Notes: generated from the letters alone by a model not told the origin. 64,000 nt of DNA from Pratylenchus scribneri (GCA_030063045.1 JAQSEB010000150.1:744001-808000), one strand, 5' to 3'. Positions 37,669 through 50,599 are shown, counted from the stretch's first letter. A program made the numbers and translations.

Positions 37669-38262
37669 TAAGTTCATATTTTATAAAAGTGGTTGTTTCA
37701 GAGTTTAAAAAAATTTTTTATTTAAATATTTCCATATAAATTCAAATATATAAATATGTTTATTTAATCACTATTTTCGGTGTAGTAATATATTTATTTT
37801 AACATTTTTAATAATTATTTGATCTGTGAATGAATGATATATGTAGTTAAACAAAATTTAAATCATTTTAAAATTTAATAATAATATTGTATTTTCTCAT
37901 ACCTTTACAAAAAATTTTTCATTTTAATATAATTTTTTGCAGAAAATGAGAAAAGAAAATTCAAATTTCAAAATTCAAAATACACAATTTTTTCCCAACA
38001 ATTTGAATATTTAAATTCATTTCACTTTTTTTATTTTTTTCATTATTTCATAAATATTTTATATATTTTGAAATTCTTTAAAAAAATTTTAAATTTCTTT
38101 TTTAAATTTTTAATTTCTACGATGACAATAAAGCCTTAAATTTGTAATTATATTTTAAATTTTATCTATTAATTTTTTGACCGATTAATATTATTAGGAA
38201 ATAATATTTCTTATGAATATTTAATAATTCTCATTTTGTTTACTTCTCATTAAAACATGATA

Positions 38263-38478
38263 TCAGAAGTTTATAAACTTTCTTAGCTTATTAATCCGGC
38301 GATTGTTTGCAAGGCGATTGATTAGTTCTGTTACTTCTTGTTGATAAATCATAATTCTTATCTGATTCGTATGGTGCACTTTTTCAGTTATGCATTTGCA
38401 ATTTTCATTCCGTAAACTGTTTCGCAATATATATTCCCTATACTTCTAGCCTGATTCCGATTTTAATATTTTAAATTC
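38263..38478 (-). CDS. C-terminal coding island ending in TGA, coiled-coil-like
   Basis: A 72-codon minus frame with a single TAG: EFKILKSESG, TAG, KYREYILRNSLRNENCKCIT, EKVHHTNQIRIMIYQQEVTE, LINRLANNRRINKLRKFINF, TGA. Strongly charged and consistent with a helical or coiled-coil tail. From the TAG to the TGA it is open in the standard code for 60 codons. This is one of the best composed frames in the window. No family is recognised. Confidence 0.55.
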
Positions 38479-38479
38479 C

Positions 38480-39250
38480 TTTAATTAAATAATACCTTTT
38501 TTATATTTGAAAAATAATAGATTATTGTTGAAATTTTAGCTATTAAAAATTATCAGAATTTTATAATGTCAAATTAATTTCGAAAAGAAATTTTTTAAAT
38601 TTTTTCTTAAAATTGCGGATAATTTTATCTTTCGATGAACTTTTTATTTTGTATAAGTATTTTATAAAATTAATTTTTAAGTTTATTTTTTGAAATTATT
38701 TTTTTAAAATTTCCCATAATTTTTTTAAAAGTCGCTAATTTATATGTCATTTTTTCTTATTCAAACCTTTTAGAATGTAGCGATTTTGGCTGAGAATTCT
38801 TATTTGGTAAAAAAATTTATTTTTATGTTTTAAGATACTTTAGATTATCCATAATATATGTTTCAGTATTAATAATGTTCCGATAGGCAGTTATTTAACT
38901 AAAAAGTTTAAAGAATTTTTTATATGTAATCTTTATGGAATAATTTGCAATTATCGCTTAAAATTTTAATAATAATGTCTGCAAAATTTATCATATTTAT
39001 TTTAAAATATAATATTCATTGTTTGATTTTCATTATTTTAAAAGAAAATTATTTTAATTTAATTTTAATATTTATATTTCAAATAAATTTATATTTTTAG
39101 ATATTATAAATTATATTCCTCTAATCTTTTCATTTTTAAATAAATTCTTCATTTTACTCATTTTTATTTCGTTCTTTTTTTATGAGATTTTTTAATATAA
39201 ATTATTTTATTTTATTTATTTTTAAACTTAACACTTATTTTTTAATTCTT
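38480..39250. other. AT-rich spacer
   Basis: One small patch at 38770-38805 is open on both strands between AG and GT (plus NVAILAENSYL, minus NSQPKSLHSK). No call is made. Confidence 0.4.
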
Positions 39251-39253
39251 TTA

Positions 39254-39319
39254 CTCCAGCAGGAAATGATGAGTCGACAACGAGAAATCGAATGATTCTC
39301 CGTCATCTTTTTTTAATTA
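39254..39319 (-). CDS. Short coding island
   Basis: The minus frame reads LKKDDGESFDFSLSTHHFLL then E and TAA. A different minus frame starts with ATG and reads MTENHSISRCRLIISCWSK. The plus strand shows a good acceptor-like CTCCAGCAG. No family is recognised. Confidence 0.3.
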
Positions 39320-40555
39320 TAATATAATTTATTGTTTTTAAATTAATTATTTTTAATTTATATATTATTTTTAATATTTGCTTTTTTGGCTTATAATATT
39401 TAATTTTTTGCGTATTATTCTAGATAATAATGCTCCAGTTGTTTTTTTTTATTTTTTATTCTTAATTTACTTTGTGTGCTTTGCATTTTTTTTCCCTAGA
39501 AAAACATGTATTAAATAAAAGCATAAATGGAATTTTTATTTCTTCTTTTCCTCTTGGAATTTTTTCATTTTTTCATTTTTTCCTTTTTTAATTATAAATT
39601 TTAAAAATTTAAATTGATTTTAATTTTTTTACTTTTGCAATTTTATATCGAATCTTAATTATAATTTGAATGCTTTACATTATTTTGTTTTAAATGCTAT
39701 AATAGCGTGAATTTTTCATTTTATGATTGTCTTATTTAATTTTTAATTATAAATGGTAATTTTTTAATTTATAAGATTAAATTATTTATAATTTTTGACA
39801 TTCAATTTTTACTAATATATTATAATGAAATATGCTAATCCATACAATTTTATCATTTTATTAAATATAAATTCATTTTTGTCAAATTTTATCATTATTT
39901 TTTTCAAAAAAGAAAAGATTATCGATTAAAAGTATTATTTAAAAGAATATAATTGTGAAATAAAATATTTTTTGAATGTTTTGGCATGTAAAATATTATA
40001 TTTTTGAATCAATATTTAAATAATTAATTTTTTTGTAATTTCAGACTAACAATTAAATATCAATATATTTTAAAATTTTTTTATTTGATATTTAATTTAT
40101 ATGTTAAATAATATGAGGTAAATTAATATTTTTCGATTTCTTTTTACAATTTGTTTTATAATTTTTTAAATTAAATTTTATTTAAAAACAAGTTTCTATG
40201 AATTATTTATAATTACTCTATAATTTTTTATTTATATGGACTAATTTTTCTCAAAATTTTTTCTTTATCATAAATTTTAGATAACTACACTCCAATAAAC
40301 CCAGCTTGTAATTGATGTAGTAATAAAAGTAGATTATTCAATTTTTTTTTGAATTTAATTATTTTCAATTTTATTTTTTTTAATCTAAATTTTTAATTTA
40401 GTTCAAATATAGAATTAATTTTTTTTATATTCATTCCATCGAATTGTCTATTTTCTTTTTCTTAATTGCCCAATCAAATTTTATATTATGATTATTAGAT
40501 CATCCATTTTTAAAAATAATTAATAAAGAAATTTTGATAATTTATTTTTATTCAA
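39320..40555. other. AT-rich spacer
   Basis: No coding island. Contains clustered TTTTTCATT-type runs near 39540-39590. Confidence 0.55.
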
Positions 40556-40560
40556 ATAAT

Positions 40561-40701
40561 TTATTTGTGTTTTGTGTCAAAGCATTTTCGAATATGTGTC
40601 ATACCCTTTAAAACGAAATTTTCAACAGTTAAATTAGTTTTGAATTTTTCGACTTCGGCTTTTCTCACTCTGATATTCACTTGGCCCTTTATGAGGATTT
40701 T
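40561..40701 (-). CDS. Coding island, unknown protein
   Basis: The minus frame opens right after a TGA and is open in the standard code for 46 codons: KILIKGQVNIRVRKAEVEKF, KTNLTVENFVLKGMTHIRKC, FDTKHK, TAA. The composition is strongly coding-like. VLKGMTHIRK faintly recalls the L.G...I.K strand near the C-terminal end of RNA polymerase largest subunits, which I do not consider sufficient to name it. Confidence 0.5.
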   Translation of the reverse strand, partial: KILIKGQVNIRVRKAEVEKFKTNLTVENFVLKGMTHIRKCFDTKHK

Positions 40702-40719
40702 TCATATTTCTATAAATAT

Positions 40720-43655
40720 TAAAAATATATTTTTAATTTAGTTATTAGATAATTTTAATGCTCATTTTTTCCAATTTTTTTATTAATTTTTATAATTATT
40801 TTTCTATGTCACATTTTTTCTGGAAAAAATTTTAATTTGTTTATCTTATTTATTTAAATTTTGTTTTAATTTAAGTATTTATATATTTTAAAATAAATGT
40901 ATAATTTTAGAATGCTACTAATTGAAAGATAATTAGAAGTGGAAGTAATTTATATATTTCAAAGCCATTATTTCAAGCGCCATATAGGCAAATTTTATCA
41001 AGATTTGCTTTTTATTACTATAGAAGTTTTATTTTTTTCCTTAATATAATCTATATTGTTTAATTTATTTTGAATAAATTATAAATTTACTTTAAAAATT
41101 TTAATTATTTATTTCATTGTTATTTTTAAAGAAAATCGCATTTTTAATTATTCATTAAAATAAAATAATTTTTTTTATTTAAATTCTATAAATTAAATTA
41201 TAGGTTAAATTTTATATAAGATTTTAATCAAAAATTATTTAAATTTATTTAGATTCATATATTATATATTATTAATTTTAATATGACTTCTTTTTTTCGA
41301 AATAATTTTATGAAATCATTAAAAAATAGATCAATTTTTATGTTAAATAAACATTTATTTTCAACATATGCATAACATAAACAAATGTTTTATTAAAATG
41401 TAAGTTGCATTATTAAGGAATTTTCCAGGTCGAATAACTTTCAATTTTTTTTAAATTAGCTTGTTTTAGTACAAGATTTAGTATTACAAAATCTTCAAAT
41501 ATTACAAATTGGAAAATATATGAATATATTCAAGATATATTATTCATAGTAATCCAATCATATCTTGAATATTAATTTGTTATATAAAAATAACAAACAA
41601 ATATTTCTATAAAAATATTTAAAATAAAGTAAAATTTCAATTATTTTTTCAGCAATTCTATCGTTTCATTTCCGACTATGTCAGCAGTAAATGAATATAT
41701 TTTATTTATTTTTGGTTAAAATTTTTATATTTATAATTAGTTTGAGTCTATCATATTTTTTAATTGAAGTCGCATTATTTAATGTTTTTTATTATATTTT
41801 CTATTTATGAATAATATTTCAAATAATATTTTCTATAATCCTATTATATATCAATCAAAGAATCTATATGAGTCTTATTTTCTTTATTTCTTTATCTTCA
41901 TTTATTATATTTATTCATGGGGGATTGAGGCCATAGACGAATGGGAAAATTTATTTTAAAGAAATTTAATATATTTTTACTTAGATGCAATATCTTTTAA
42001 TTAATTTTGCTTTTTAATTATATACAAATTTATTTTGTACAAATTAGATATAAATTTTTTAATTATTTATTATTTGTATGCATCAATAGAAATAGAATTT
42101 TTCCTTTATTTTAAAATAAAATTTCTTTAAAGGAAAAATTTGAGGTTCAAAAATTATTTCATTTTATAAATTTACAATTTCATAAAAAAGTTATTGATAA
42201 ATTTTTCAAAATTTTTGGAAAAAAGTGATTAGCATTATTAATATTTTATCAATTATATTATTATTTAATTTATAAAAATTTATTTGAGAAATAAAATGTT
42301 AATATTTTATGTGCATTCATATTAAGATGATTATGATGAGATAAATTTATATTTAATTTATATCTATTATTGCCAATTTTATTTTGAATATAAAATTTAG
42401 GAATGGGAATAACTAATTTTAAATTTATTTTTTTTATAAATAAAAAGGATAAATGTAATATTACAATTATTATTTTGAATATAATGTTCTTGCCTAAGTA
42501 TAGAATATATTTATGTAGATGATAATTTTTTATTTATTAATTTATTTTTCTTTATTTTTATTAATCGATGCAGAATTGATAAATTTATTCTGCAAATTTA
42601 TATTAAAGTCATCGTAAATTTTCCAATTGATAATATCGTAAAAACTGGCAAAATTTTAATTAAAATATAGTGAATTTTATCTAATTTTTTTGTTACCTGA
42701 AATTACATGTTCTTATCTATTAAAAAATTTTGTTAAAATTATTTTAAAGAATAATGAACAATAAGCTTTGAAAACCATATTCCATCGAGCTATTATACTA
42801 TCAAAAATCCATTTGATTGTCGTTATTTTTGTATAAAGGCATTAATTTACTTTTAAATACATTTTAAAAATTTTTTATTTTCTATAATTAATGAATATTT
42901 AAAAAAAAGGAATTTTGCACTTTTGAATTATTTTTTTTATTTTTGTCTATTTTATTTTGATATTTCCACCATAACGATTAGATTTTAATATTTTTTCTTC
43001 TTTAAAAAGGAGAATTTTATAAATTTATATTTATTTAATTTTCATTTTCAAATAATTCTATTAAAAATTAATAATTTATAATTCTATAATTTATATTTTT
43101 TTATTTTTTTATTTTCATTAAATATTTATTTTTATTTTTTTAGGATTATTTATATTATTTATATTTTTATATAAGCAATAATATATTTTTTCTCTCAAAA
43201 AATAAGAGCATATGAAAAAAATTCCTTAAATTTAATTAAAATTTTTAATAATAAATACTTATTAGATTTTTTTCATTTCGGCAAAACAATTACATTTTAT
43301 TTGCTTTATATGATTATAATTAAATTTTTTTAATTTGTATAAATTATAATTTATTTAATTTTTCATAGTAATTAAATTGTTTTTTTAATTCCATTAAACA
43401 ACTTTATCCATTAATTTATTTATAAATTTATTTGAAATAAAAAATTTAATTAATTTTTTCAAAGAAAAATAAAAAAGCTGCATTCATTATTCTTACAACA
43501 TGAATTTTTATTATATCTTAATGTATTATATCACAATTTAATTATATTATTAATTTAAAGAAAAAAGCTTAATTAAAAAATTAATATAATTAAAAATACA
43601 GGTCAATGTTCATGTCTCTTCTTTCAAAGCCGTAATTAACATTACTTAGAAAATG
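40720..43655. other. Long AT-rich spacer
   Basis: About 3 kb. A patch at 41396-41445 is open on minus (LFDLENSLIMQLTF, or IRPGKFLNNATYILIKH in another frame), and patches at 40970-41000 and 42750-42840 are unreadable. Confidence 0.45.
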
Positions 43656-43662
43656 CTATTAT

Positions 43663-43836
43663 TCATATAATTAAATTTATTGATCTGGTGGCAAAAATCC
43701 AACGGGGAATTTCGCCATCGCATAAATCCAATTCCAAAATATCACCTCCGTGAAATGGCTCTTTGTCTTTACCAAATATCATGGGTTTACCTTGAACAGC
43801 GACATTCAGATTGTACCCATACAAATATAATTTTTT
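43663..43836 (-). CDS. Coding island, unknown protein (beta-rich)
   Basis: One of the clearest islands. The minus frame reads KKLYLYGYNLNVAVQGKPMI, FGKDKEPFHGGDILELDLCD, GEIPRWIFATRSINLII, TGA, all open in the standard code. The GGDI.ELDL and PRWIFATRS runs suggest a beta-propeller or similar fold, but no family is recognised. The 86-codon plus frame over the same bases is its antisense shadow: it is hydrophobic beyond the island. There is no GT close to the island's end, so an ordinary donor is not evident. Confidence 0.55.
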   Translation of the reverse strand, partial: KKLYLYGYNLNVAVQGKPMIFGKDKEPFHGGDILELDLCDGEIPRWIFATRSINLII

Positions 43837-44217
43837 TTATCAAAAAATTTTCAAAAAATTTATATTATCAAATATTTTTTTATAAGAATTTGCTATTTTC
43901 AATTCCAATAATCTTTTTTCTAAATATTCTCTCTATTTAAAATTAGTAATTGTTTAATATTTTTCCTTAATAAATTGGATTTTTTTGGCAAATATTATTT
44001 TATTTTTTTAATAGATTTATACTTTTTATTTAATTCACTTTAAATTTTCTTATATATTCAGCTGATTTAAATCTATTTTTTTGAATAATATTATTTTTAA
44101 ATTTTAAGTCATTTTAATCTTGTCAAATTTTAAATTATATTGTTTTTTATTAGAAAATAAACAAAATTATTTTTTAAATTTACATTCAGTGCATATATTT
44201 GTAAAAAATTTTTATTA

Positions 44218-44460
44218 CGGTATTAAAGGTCCCTTCACCCTACCAATTCTAGAAAGTTTTATAATGCTATCAAAGATCCTTTCAACGAAAAACTATAGTC
44301 TTTAATCCTTCGGATAAGCTCCATTCTTTGAGCATTTTATCTCGCCAATATAACCGTTCACGTTATTCTTATTAATTTTTATTATTAATAAAATATATTT
44401 ATTTAAATTCCACATGTTACCAATATAATTGAGCATTTCATGGGCAACGAAAGAAATTTA
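44218..44460 (-). CDS. Coding island pair in one frame with TAA/TAG
   Basis: Two GC-rich patches share one minus frame over 81 codons: ISFVAHEMLNYIGNMWNLNK at the first, then NNVNGYIGEIKCSKNGAYPK, D, TAA, RL, TAG, FFVERIFDSIIKLSRIGRVK, GPLIP at the second. The frame needs an internal TAA and TAG to be sense codons. A competing minus frame in the second patch is RERLYWRDKMLKEWSLSEGL, ending in TGA. No family is recognised. Confidence 0.4.
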
Positions 44461-45590
44461 CGTATTTATAATTATAAATATTTTATTTTTAATTTTTACA
44501 TTATCTTTCCAAAAATTTAAAAGTAAATTCAATGATAACGAAGTTTATTTAAAAAATTTAGGTTACTTTCTATCATTATTACCATGTTCGATATAGTTCC
44601 GAAATGATAGAAAAGATATCAAATAATTCATTTTTTTATATTTTATATTTGAAATCTAAAGATCAAATTTGGCTTTATAATTTAGAATTTTTAGTAATAA
44701 TTGGACTCTTTTGTATTGTTTCGATCATTTAAATTATAAAAGTTTTCATTATACATTTGCGAATTTTTAATTATTTCTTTTTAATTTATTTTTTCATCAT
44801 ATGTATATAAATTTTTGTTTTTATCAAAATAAATTTTTATAATAATTTTAAAAATTTTTTTACTAGATTATTTTTATCATTTCATGACTAAAATCCTGTA
44901 AAAATGATTTTTTTATTTAAATATTTATAAAAAATATTTTTTTTAATTTATAAATTCTATATAGAAATTTAATTTATCTATAATTTTTCTTTTAGAATAA
45001 AATTTTTAAAAATAATTAACTAATAAATAATTCTAATCGTCAATGTTTCATCACTCATTTATGTTAAACTGTGCTTATTCGTTTTTCATTAAATTTTATT
45101 TCAACTTTTTTCTTTTTCAAAATTCTTTTCTTGATACTTAGATTATTATTATAAAAATTATCAAGAATTATCATTAATTTTTTTATTGTATCCATATAAA
45201 TTTATGTTTGATAATATTTAGAAATATTATTTTTGAAATTTAACATCGATTATTGACGATTAATTATTGATTTATTAATTAATATGTTTAATCATAAGTT
45301 GCGCATGAAAATATTAGACTTTTTAAATTAAATATTATTATAAATTTTTTATTCAAAAATCGCAGATCAGAAAATTTTAGTTATTTCAAATTTAAAAATT
45401 TTATTATTTTATTCATCAAATTTCATTTTATTATATTATTAATATATGCTTATTCAAATTTAATTTTATAATATATATAAACTTGGTACTATTATTATAT
45501 ATTTACTTAATATTATGAAGATATTATATATTAATAAATATTAAATATTTTAAATTTTTTTGACCATTTTATAAAATTCAATTGTAAAAA

Positions 45591-45707
45591 TTGGAAAACC
45601 CACCTCTTCTTAGAGAATAGGTAATTTTTGTTGCCTTCCTTTTTCAAATCGCAATTCCATTTGCAATTTAATTTTTTCACAAATTCCTTTCCATCACTTT
45701 CTGTATT
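45591..45707 (-). CDS. Lysine-rich coding island
   Basis: The minus frame is open in the standard code: NTESDGKEFVKKLNCKWNCD, LKKEGNKNYLFSKKRWVFQ, continuing open for another 20 codons through AT-rich DNA. The other two minus frames are closed by TGA. The charged composition and GC rise support coding. No family is recognised. Confidence 0.5.
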
Positions 45708-46134
45708 TTATTTCAATTGATTTTTTATATTTACCTTTTCATTTGGCCACTTCCATCTAATTTATTATTAATTATTATTTCAATAATATTATTTCTATTT
45801 CACAACATTCAATAATTCTAATATGTTTATCCATTCCATACAAACGATTAATATTAGCATTCATTGCATTCTTTTATATTTGTTAGCTGTTATTAATTAT
45901 TTTTCTTTCCAAATCAATTTTCCCATTTTCATAAACATTACTTTTTATATATTTTATTTCAAATTCTAGTATTTTATTATTATAAAAATAAAAATATTTT
46001 AATTATAAATTGATTTTATACTATATTATTCAGAATTTTTTTAAATTAAAAATTTCATTAAATTTTTATAAAAATTGAATTTAATAAAAAATATTTTTAA
46101 TTATGAATTATGCACCATTTTTATATAGAGTTAA

Positions 46135-46248
46135 ATATCTTGGATAAGAGCCGGTGTGAATATTGATAGGTTTAATAGTGCATTTAAAAGCTTTTTAATG
46201 ATTTCTAAGACTCTAGATGTTGAAATATATTGTGCTGGAAAATATTTA
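46135..46248 (+). CDS. Coding island, unknown protein
   Basis: The plus frame is open in the standard code for 38 codons: ISWIRAGVNIDRFNSAFKSF, LMISKTLDVEIYCAGKYL, TAA. The two alternative plus frames close by TGA at once. No family is recognised. Confidence 0.45.
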
Positions 46249-46859
46249 TAATGTTAAAATTATTATATTATTTATTTTCATTTGAATTATTTATTTTCAT
46301 TTAAATTATAAAAGAAAAATATTTTTAAAATAATCAAAAAAATCATGTATTTAGCAATGATGTTTGCGACGCAATCAAAATTGTACTTTTAAATCATTTA
46401 GGATTCTTCGTAATTCTTCCTTATTGTTATTTATATTTTTTAGAATAATTTAATTTTTACGAATTCAGCTGTGATAACATATTCTAATTAATGTGAAGCT
46501 AAAATATATTTGCTCTACCTTTTTTATGGGATCAATTTAACCATAATATTGAGAAAAAAATTTAGAAAAAATTTAATTCGATCAAATTTGATTTTTTGGG
46601 CCACATTTTAAATCATTGTTTTAAAATTAAAAATTTTCAATAAGAATTTTGATCATTATTTTAGAACTTTTTTATTATTTTTAAAAAAATATCATATTAT
46701 TTTATGCTATATTTTTAATTATATTTATGAAATATTTTATAAAACCATTAAATTAACTGGCTAATATATAAGAAGAAAATAATGAATAGTAAATTGTTTC
46801 ATTTTCGATAAAGATACTGATGGATTAAAAGCACGATTTTTATAAATATGTCAATAACT

Positions 46860-46988
46860 TTAAAAATTATTTTTAGAAAAGAATTTCAATGTCGAATTCT
46901 TTAAATTCAGCATAAAATAGACATGTGGCGTTATTACATCAATAGGGAACAGATTTTTAGCAGTTCTGACAAGATATTCATCTTTTTT
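46860..46988 (-). CDS. Coding island, unknown protein
   Basis: The minus frame starts just after a TGA and reads KKDEYLVRTAKNLFPIDVIT, PHVYFMLNLKNSTLKFFSKN, NF, TAA, open in the standard code. The plus strand over the same bases is open with one TAA (IDMWRYYINREQIFSSSDKI). The minus reading looks more globular. No family is recognised. Confidence 0.45.
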   Translation of the reverse strand, partial: KKDEYLVRTAKNLFPIDVITPHVYFMLNLKNSTLKFFSKNNF

Positions 46989-47464
46989 TCAGATATTAAA
47001 TCGATTCAGATTTAGTATAAAATAAAAATATCTTATTTAAAAATTTCAACGGTTTCAGGGTTCCTTCATTTTCAAACTTAAATAAAATTATTTATTTTTT
47101 TTTTCTAATAAGCATCAAACAATTTATCAAAATTATATTCAATTCTTGGCAGTTTAATATATGGTTAGTTTACATACATATTGTTTTTTTAAATAAATCA
47201 TGATTCCTTCTCAATTTAATTGCTTTATTTTCATTTATTAAATATATTTTTAATTTTAAATTTATTTAAATATAAAATTTTTCAAATATATAATTTTAAT
47301 GACTTAGCTTCTCCATTTAATTATTAATTAAAATAATTTTTATAATCTATTTATAATTTAACAATAAATCTATAATTTAATTTGTCTTGTTTATTTATTT
47401 ATTAAATCTATATTTCACTAAGATTTTTCTATATTTAAATTAAAATATTTAAACAATGTAAACA

Positions 47465-47536
47465 TTCAATGATTTCCTTCGGAATTTGGGAAAGGAGAGT
47501 TGATTCTAAGCCAATTGGGTTTTTGGAACTATTTTC
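47465..47536 (-). CDS. Short coding island, weak F-box resemblance
   Basis: The minus frame reads ENSSKNPIGLESTLLSQIPK then EIIE, followed by TGTTTAC. The LLSQIPKEIIE run resembles the first helix of F-box domains (LP.EI...I), which recruit substrates to SCF ubiquitin ligases. The match is too short to rely on. The 104-codon plus frame (47469-47783) across it is hydrophobic and is judged a shadow. Confidence 0.35.
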
Positions 47537-47659
47537 TTATATAAAAAAAAATTTTTTTATAGTTTTAAATTTATATTTTCTCGAACCTATATTAAACGAT
47601 TTCTTCTTCAGCTTTCTCAAAATTTATCTAATTTTAAATTTTTTTTTCAAAATTTTACT

Positions 47660-47746
47660 TTTAAAAGATTCGATTTTTCTGTTAATCAAAGAGGAAATTG
47701 ACTCATTAATTACCTCCGGTTGTTTATTTCCATCTAATTACTCTCT
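47660..47746 (-). CDS. Coding island with in-frame TAA
   Basis: The minus frame reads RE, TAA, LDGNKQPEVINESISSLINR then KIES. Polar and acidic, with a GTAATT after PE that could be a donor. It lies on the same strand as the island at 47465 but in no shared frame that I could prove. No family is recognised. Confidence 0.4.
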
Positions 47747-48315
47747 ATGCATATATTTATTTTATTGTTATTTTGGAATATAACATTTTCAATCATTTTA
47801 TTTTATTAATTGATATTTTAAATTAATATTTATTTCAAATTCTTTTAAAATTTAATAAATATTTAATAATATAAAATAATTTTTAAAATCTTTCATGTTA
47901 TTCGATTACAAAAAAGTATTTTATTCTTTCAATTTGGCTCATGTTCTAAATTAATTTTTAAGAAATGTTCTTCAATTATTTTTTTGGGTTATTTAAGAAA
48001 GACAAAGCAATACGTTTATATAAAAAAATAACAAACTTTTTTAGATGTTCTTTTTATATTTTTATCTTTTTCTATATGTGTTATTTGATAATAACAATAT
48101 TTTGTATTCAAGATTAGTTTTTTTAAAAAAATTTGAATTCTTCCGTAAAAATTCGATTTATATATCCTTAATTTTAAATTATCTATTTCACAATTAAAAA
48201 AATTATTAATCAATCCATAATCTTTTTTTCTAAAATTAAAAGTAATTTGAATCATTATTATCTACTTAAGTTTTCTTTATTATATATTCAATTTTATATT
48301 TGCATTTAATAGTTT

Positions 48316-48470
48316 TAACAACAGCATCTGTCATTTATTTAATTCCTTGGGTAAAGCAAAATTGACCCAATTTTAAAATTTGCCCTTATAAGGAAATAAG
48401 GACCATTAATGGGTTATTTTTAGAGTAATGACCTTTCCTGGCTAAGGGGACATTATCTAGTTGCTAAATT
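48316..48470 (-). CDS. Coding island, frame ambiguous
   Basis: A 150-bp GC-rich patch. Two minus frames are free of TGA if TAA/TAG are glutamine: LDNVPLARKGHYSKNNPLMV, LISL, TAA, GQILKLGQFCFTQGIK, TAA, MTDAVVKTIK; and PGKVITLKITH, TAA, WSLFPYKGKF, TAA, NWVNFALPKELNK, TGA. In the standard code neither exceeds 26 codons. No family is recognised. Confidence 0.35.
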
Positions 48471-48479
48471 CATTTTTAT

Positions 48480-49520
48480 TTAACTTTCCAAACAACATAC
48501 TATTTTGATATTAAATATTTGAATAAAAGGACAATAAAAAATAATTCTATATCTCCAAATAAAAATATTATTTATCAAACAATGTTTTTTACGGTATTTT
48601 ATTAATATTTAATTAATTATAACATAATATTTATTACTAATATTCTTCCGTATTCATTAAATAAATTATTTTAAAAATATGTTTTATAATTCGATTATAT
48701 TGTAATTTTGTATATTCTTTTGATACTCGAATAAACCTTTCAAAATCATCTAATTCAACTTTTTGTTTTATTGTGAAATAATATTTATTTTATTTTTAAA
48801 TGCGATACATTAAAGATATCTCCAAAATATAATAAAAAATATAGTTTTCAAGATCAATGACAGCCCGTGTCATATGATTTTCAAATTAAATAGGCGCAAA
48901 TATTATTTTTATTTGGGCCAATTTAAGTAAATTATTAATTTTTATTTAGTCCATATTTTTATATTTTAATCCGTAATTATTAACTTTAATCATTTTTAAA
49001 TATTATAATATTTTAACCATATTATATTTTCGACATTATACATAAGGCTATTTTTGATTATATTTATTTTTGTTTAATTGTATAGAATTACATTTTTATT
49101 GCGACTTTTTGACGATTTGAATAGGATAATTTTAAATTATATTTTAGATAAATGAAATTTTTATTTTTTATTTAAGTTATTTTTTTACGGATATTTATTC
49201 AAATATAATAATTTTTAAAATAATCATTGCAAAGTTATGAATAAATATATATCAAATTAACTATAATTTATTTATTGAAATGGTTATAGAGAATAATCTC
49301 ATCACGAAAAACATTCGTTTATAAATAAATTCAATAGTGACATCTTCTCTTTTAAATTTTATATTTATTATATTAATATTAAGTAGAAGCTATATTATTA
49401 ATTTAAAATTTCTTTTTTTTAACTTTTATTTAGGAATCATATATAAATAATTCTCAATTTCTTTCTCGGCTAATATAGAGGCAGATATCACTAAAATTAT
49501 ATCAATTTTAATATTATTTC
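48480..49520. other. AT-rich spacer
   Basis: One patch at 48855-48895 is unreadable; otherwise no signal. Confidence 0.5.
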
Positions 49521-49525
49521 TATAT

Positions 49526-49636
49526 TTATAAATTATTATAATGTCTGTCATCTTCCGTATCATTCGATAATGCCACATACATATCCATGTTAAATTCCAT
49601 TATCGATCGGTTTTTTTCGTCCATTCTTGAATTACT
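49526..49636 (-). CDS. Coding island, acidic
   Basis: The minus frame opens after a TGA: SNSRMDEKNRSIMEFNMDMY, VALSNDTEDDRHYNNL, TAA, open in the standard code. Met/Asp-rich and charged. A second minus frame with one TAA is also open (WICMWHYRMIRKMTDIII). No family is recognised. Confidence 0.45.
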   Translation of the reverse strand, partial: SNSRMDEKNRSIMEFNMDMYVALSNDTEDDRHYNNL

Positions 49637-49999
49637 TCATTTATAACATTATCCAATTTTATAAGCAAATCAATAATAAAAGATTTTGATATTAATTTAA
49701 ATAATATATATTCATTTTTTGCTAATATTAGAGCTGTATAAATTCTCTCCTTCATCTTCAAGATTTTTTTAATAGTCGATATTAATAAGAAAAAAATAAA
49801 ATTAATTTTTCAAATGAATATAATTTTAGGTTATTTTATCTCTTGTTTAAATTAGAAATTTACATCCAATAAATATTTTTTAAATTGTAAAATAGTTCGT
49901 TTTGCTTAAATCCAGATATTGAACTGTTTTTATTAATTTTGATAAAATTTTATTCAAAAAATATGATTTATAAAATATATTTTATTTAGTTGAATTAAA

Positions 50000-50140
50000 T
50001 CAATCCTTCGCCTATAATTTATAATTTTGAGTAGAGGATCTATTTTTATCTTTTGAATATGGGTTTAGCAAATGAAATGAACTAGAAGAATTGTTTCTTT
50101 CGAATAAAATAGAGGGGCGATTCGGAATTGTAATGAATTT
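50000..50140 (-). CDS. Coding island ending in TGA
   Basis: The minus frame reads KFITIPNRPSILFERNNSSS, SFHLLNPYSKDKNRSSTQNY, KL, TAG, AKD, TGA. Open in the standard code to the TAG. Ser/Asn-rich, as in a disordered tail. The plus strand from 50089 reads NELEELFLSNKIEGRFGIVM and is also open, so strand is not settled. Confidence 0.4.
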
Positions 50141-50460
50141 AATTTTTTTAATTTTTAAATATGATTACTTATATTTTAATTATTTCACAAGAATTACTTT
50201 AATTTTTAATATATCTAAATTATATATATCAATAAAATTTTACTTTTATTTTAATATGAATATCTAATTAAATTATGATTTCTTTTATCTTAAATTTTTT
50301 TTATTTTATTAAATTATTGATTAAGTTAATTAAATTTTGGTTAAAGTTATATACTAATGAAAATTTTACTTTTTCATAAACTGAGCATTATTTTGCTATT
50401 TATTTCTATATAATTACAATATAATTATATTTACCTTAATTAATAAAAATTTTAAAGTAA

Positions 50461-50592
50461 TTTGCTATATTAAGAAAATGTCTATCACAATTGTTGTTTG
50501 CCAACGGCAATCCAACTATCGAGTTAACAAAAATTAATCTGTTTAATGAATTCAATTTATATTTTCGTTTTAATTATTTTATCAATGAATGA
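50461..50592 (+). CDS. Coding island ending in TGA
   Basis: The plus frame reads FAILRKCLSQLLFANGNPTI, ELTKINLFNEFNLYFRFNYF, INE, TGA, open in the standard code for 43 codons. GC rise over RKCLSQLLFANGNPTIELTK. No family is recognised. Confidence 0.5.
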   Translation, partial: FAILRKCLSQLLFANGNPTIELTKINLFNEFNLYFRFNYFINE

Positions 50593-50599
50593 TGCAAGT

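Noticed and set aside
43680..43940. 86-codon plus frame
   Set aside because: It is antisense to the better composed minus island and becomes purely hydrophobic outside the GC-rich part.
47469..47783. 104-codon plus frame
   Set aside because: Hydrophobic F/I/L-rich translation antisense to two polar minus-strand islands.
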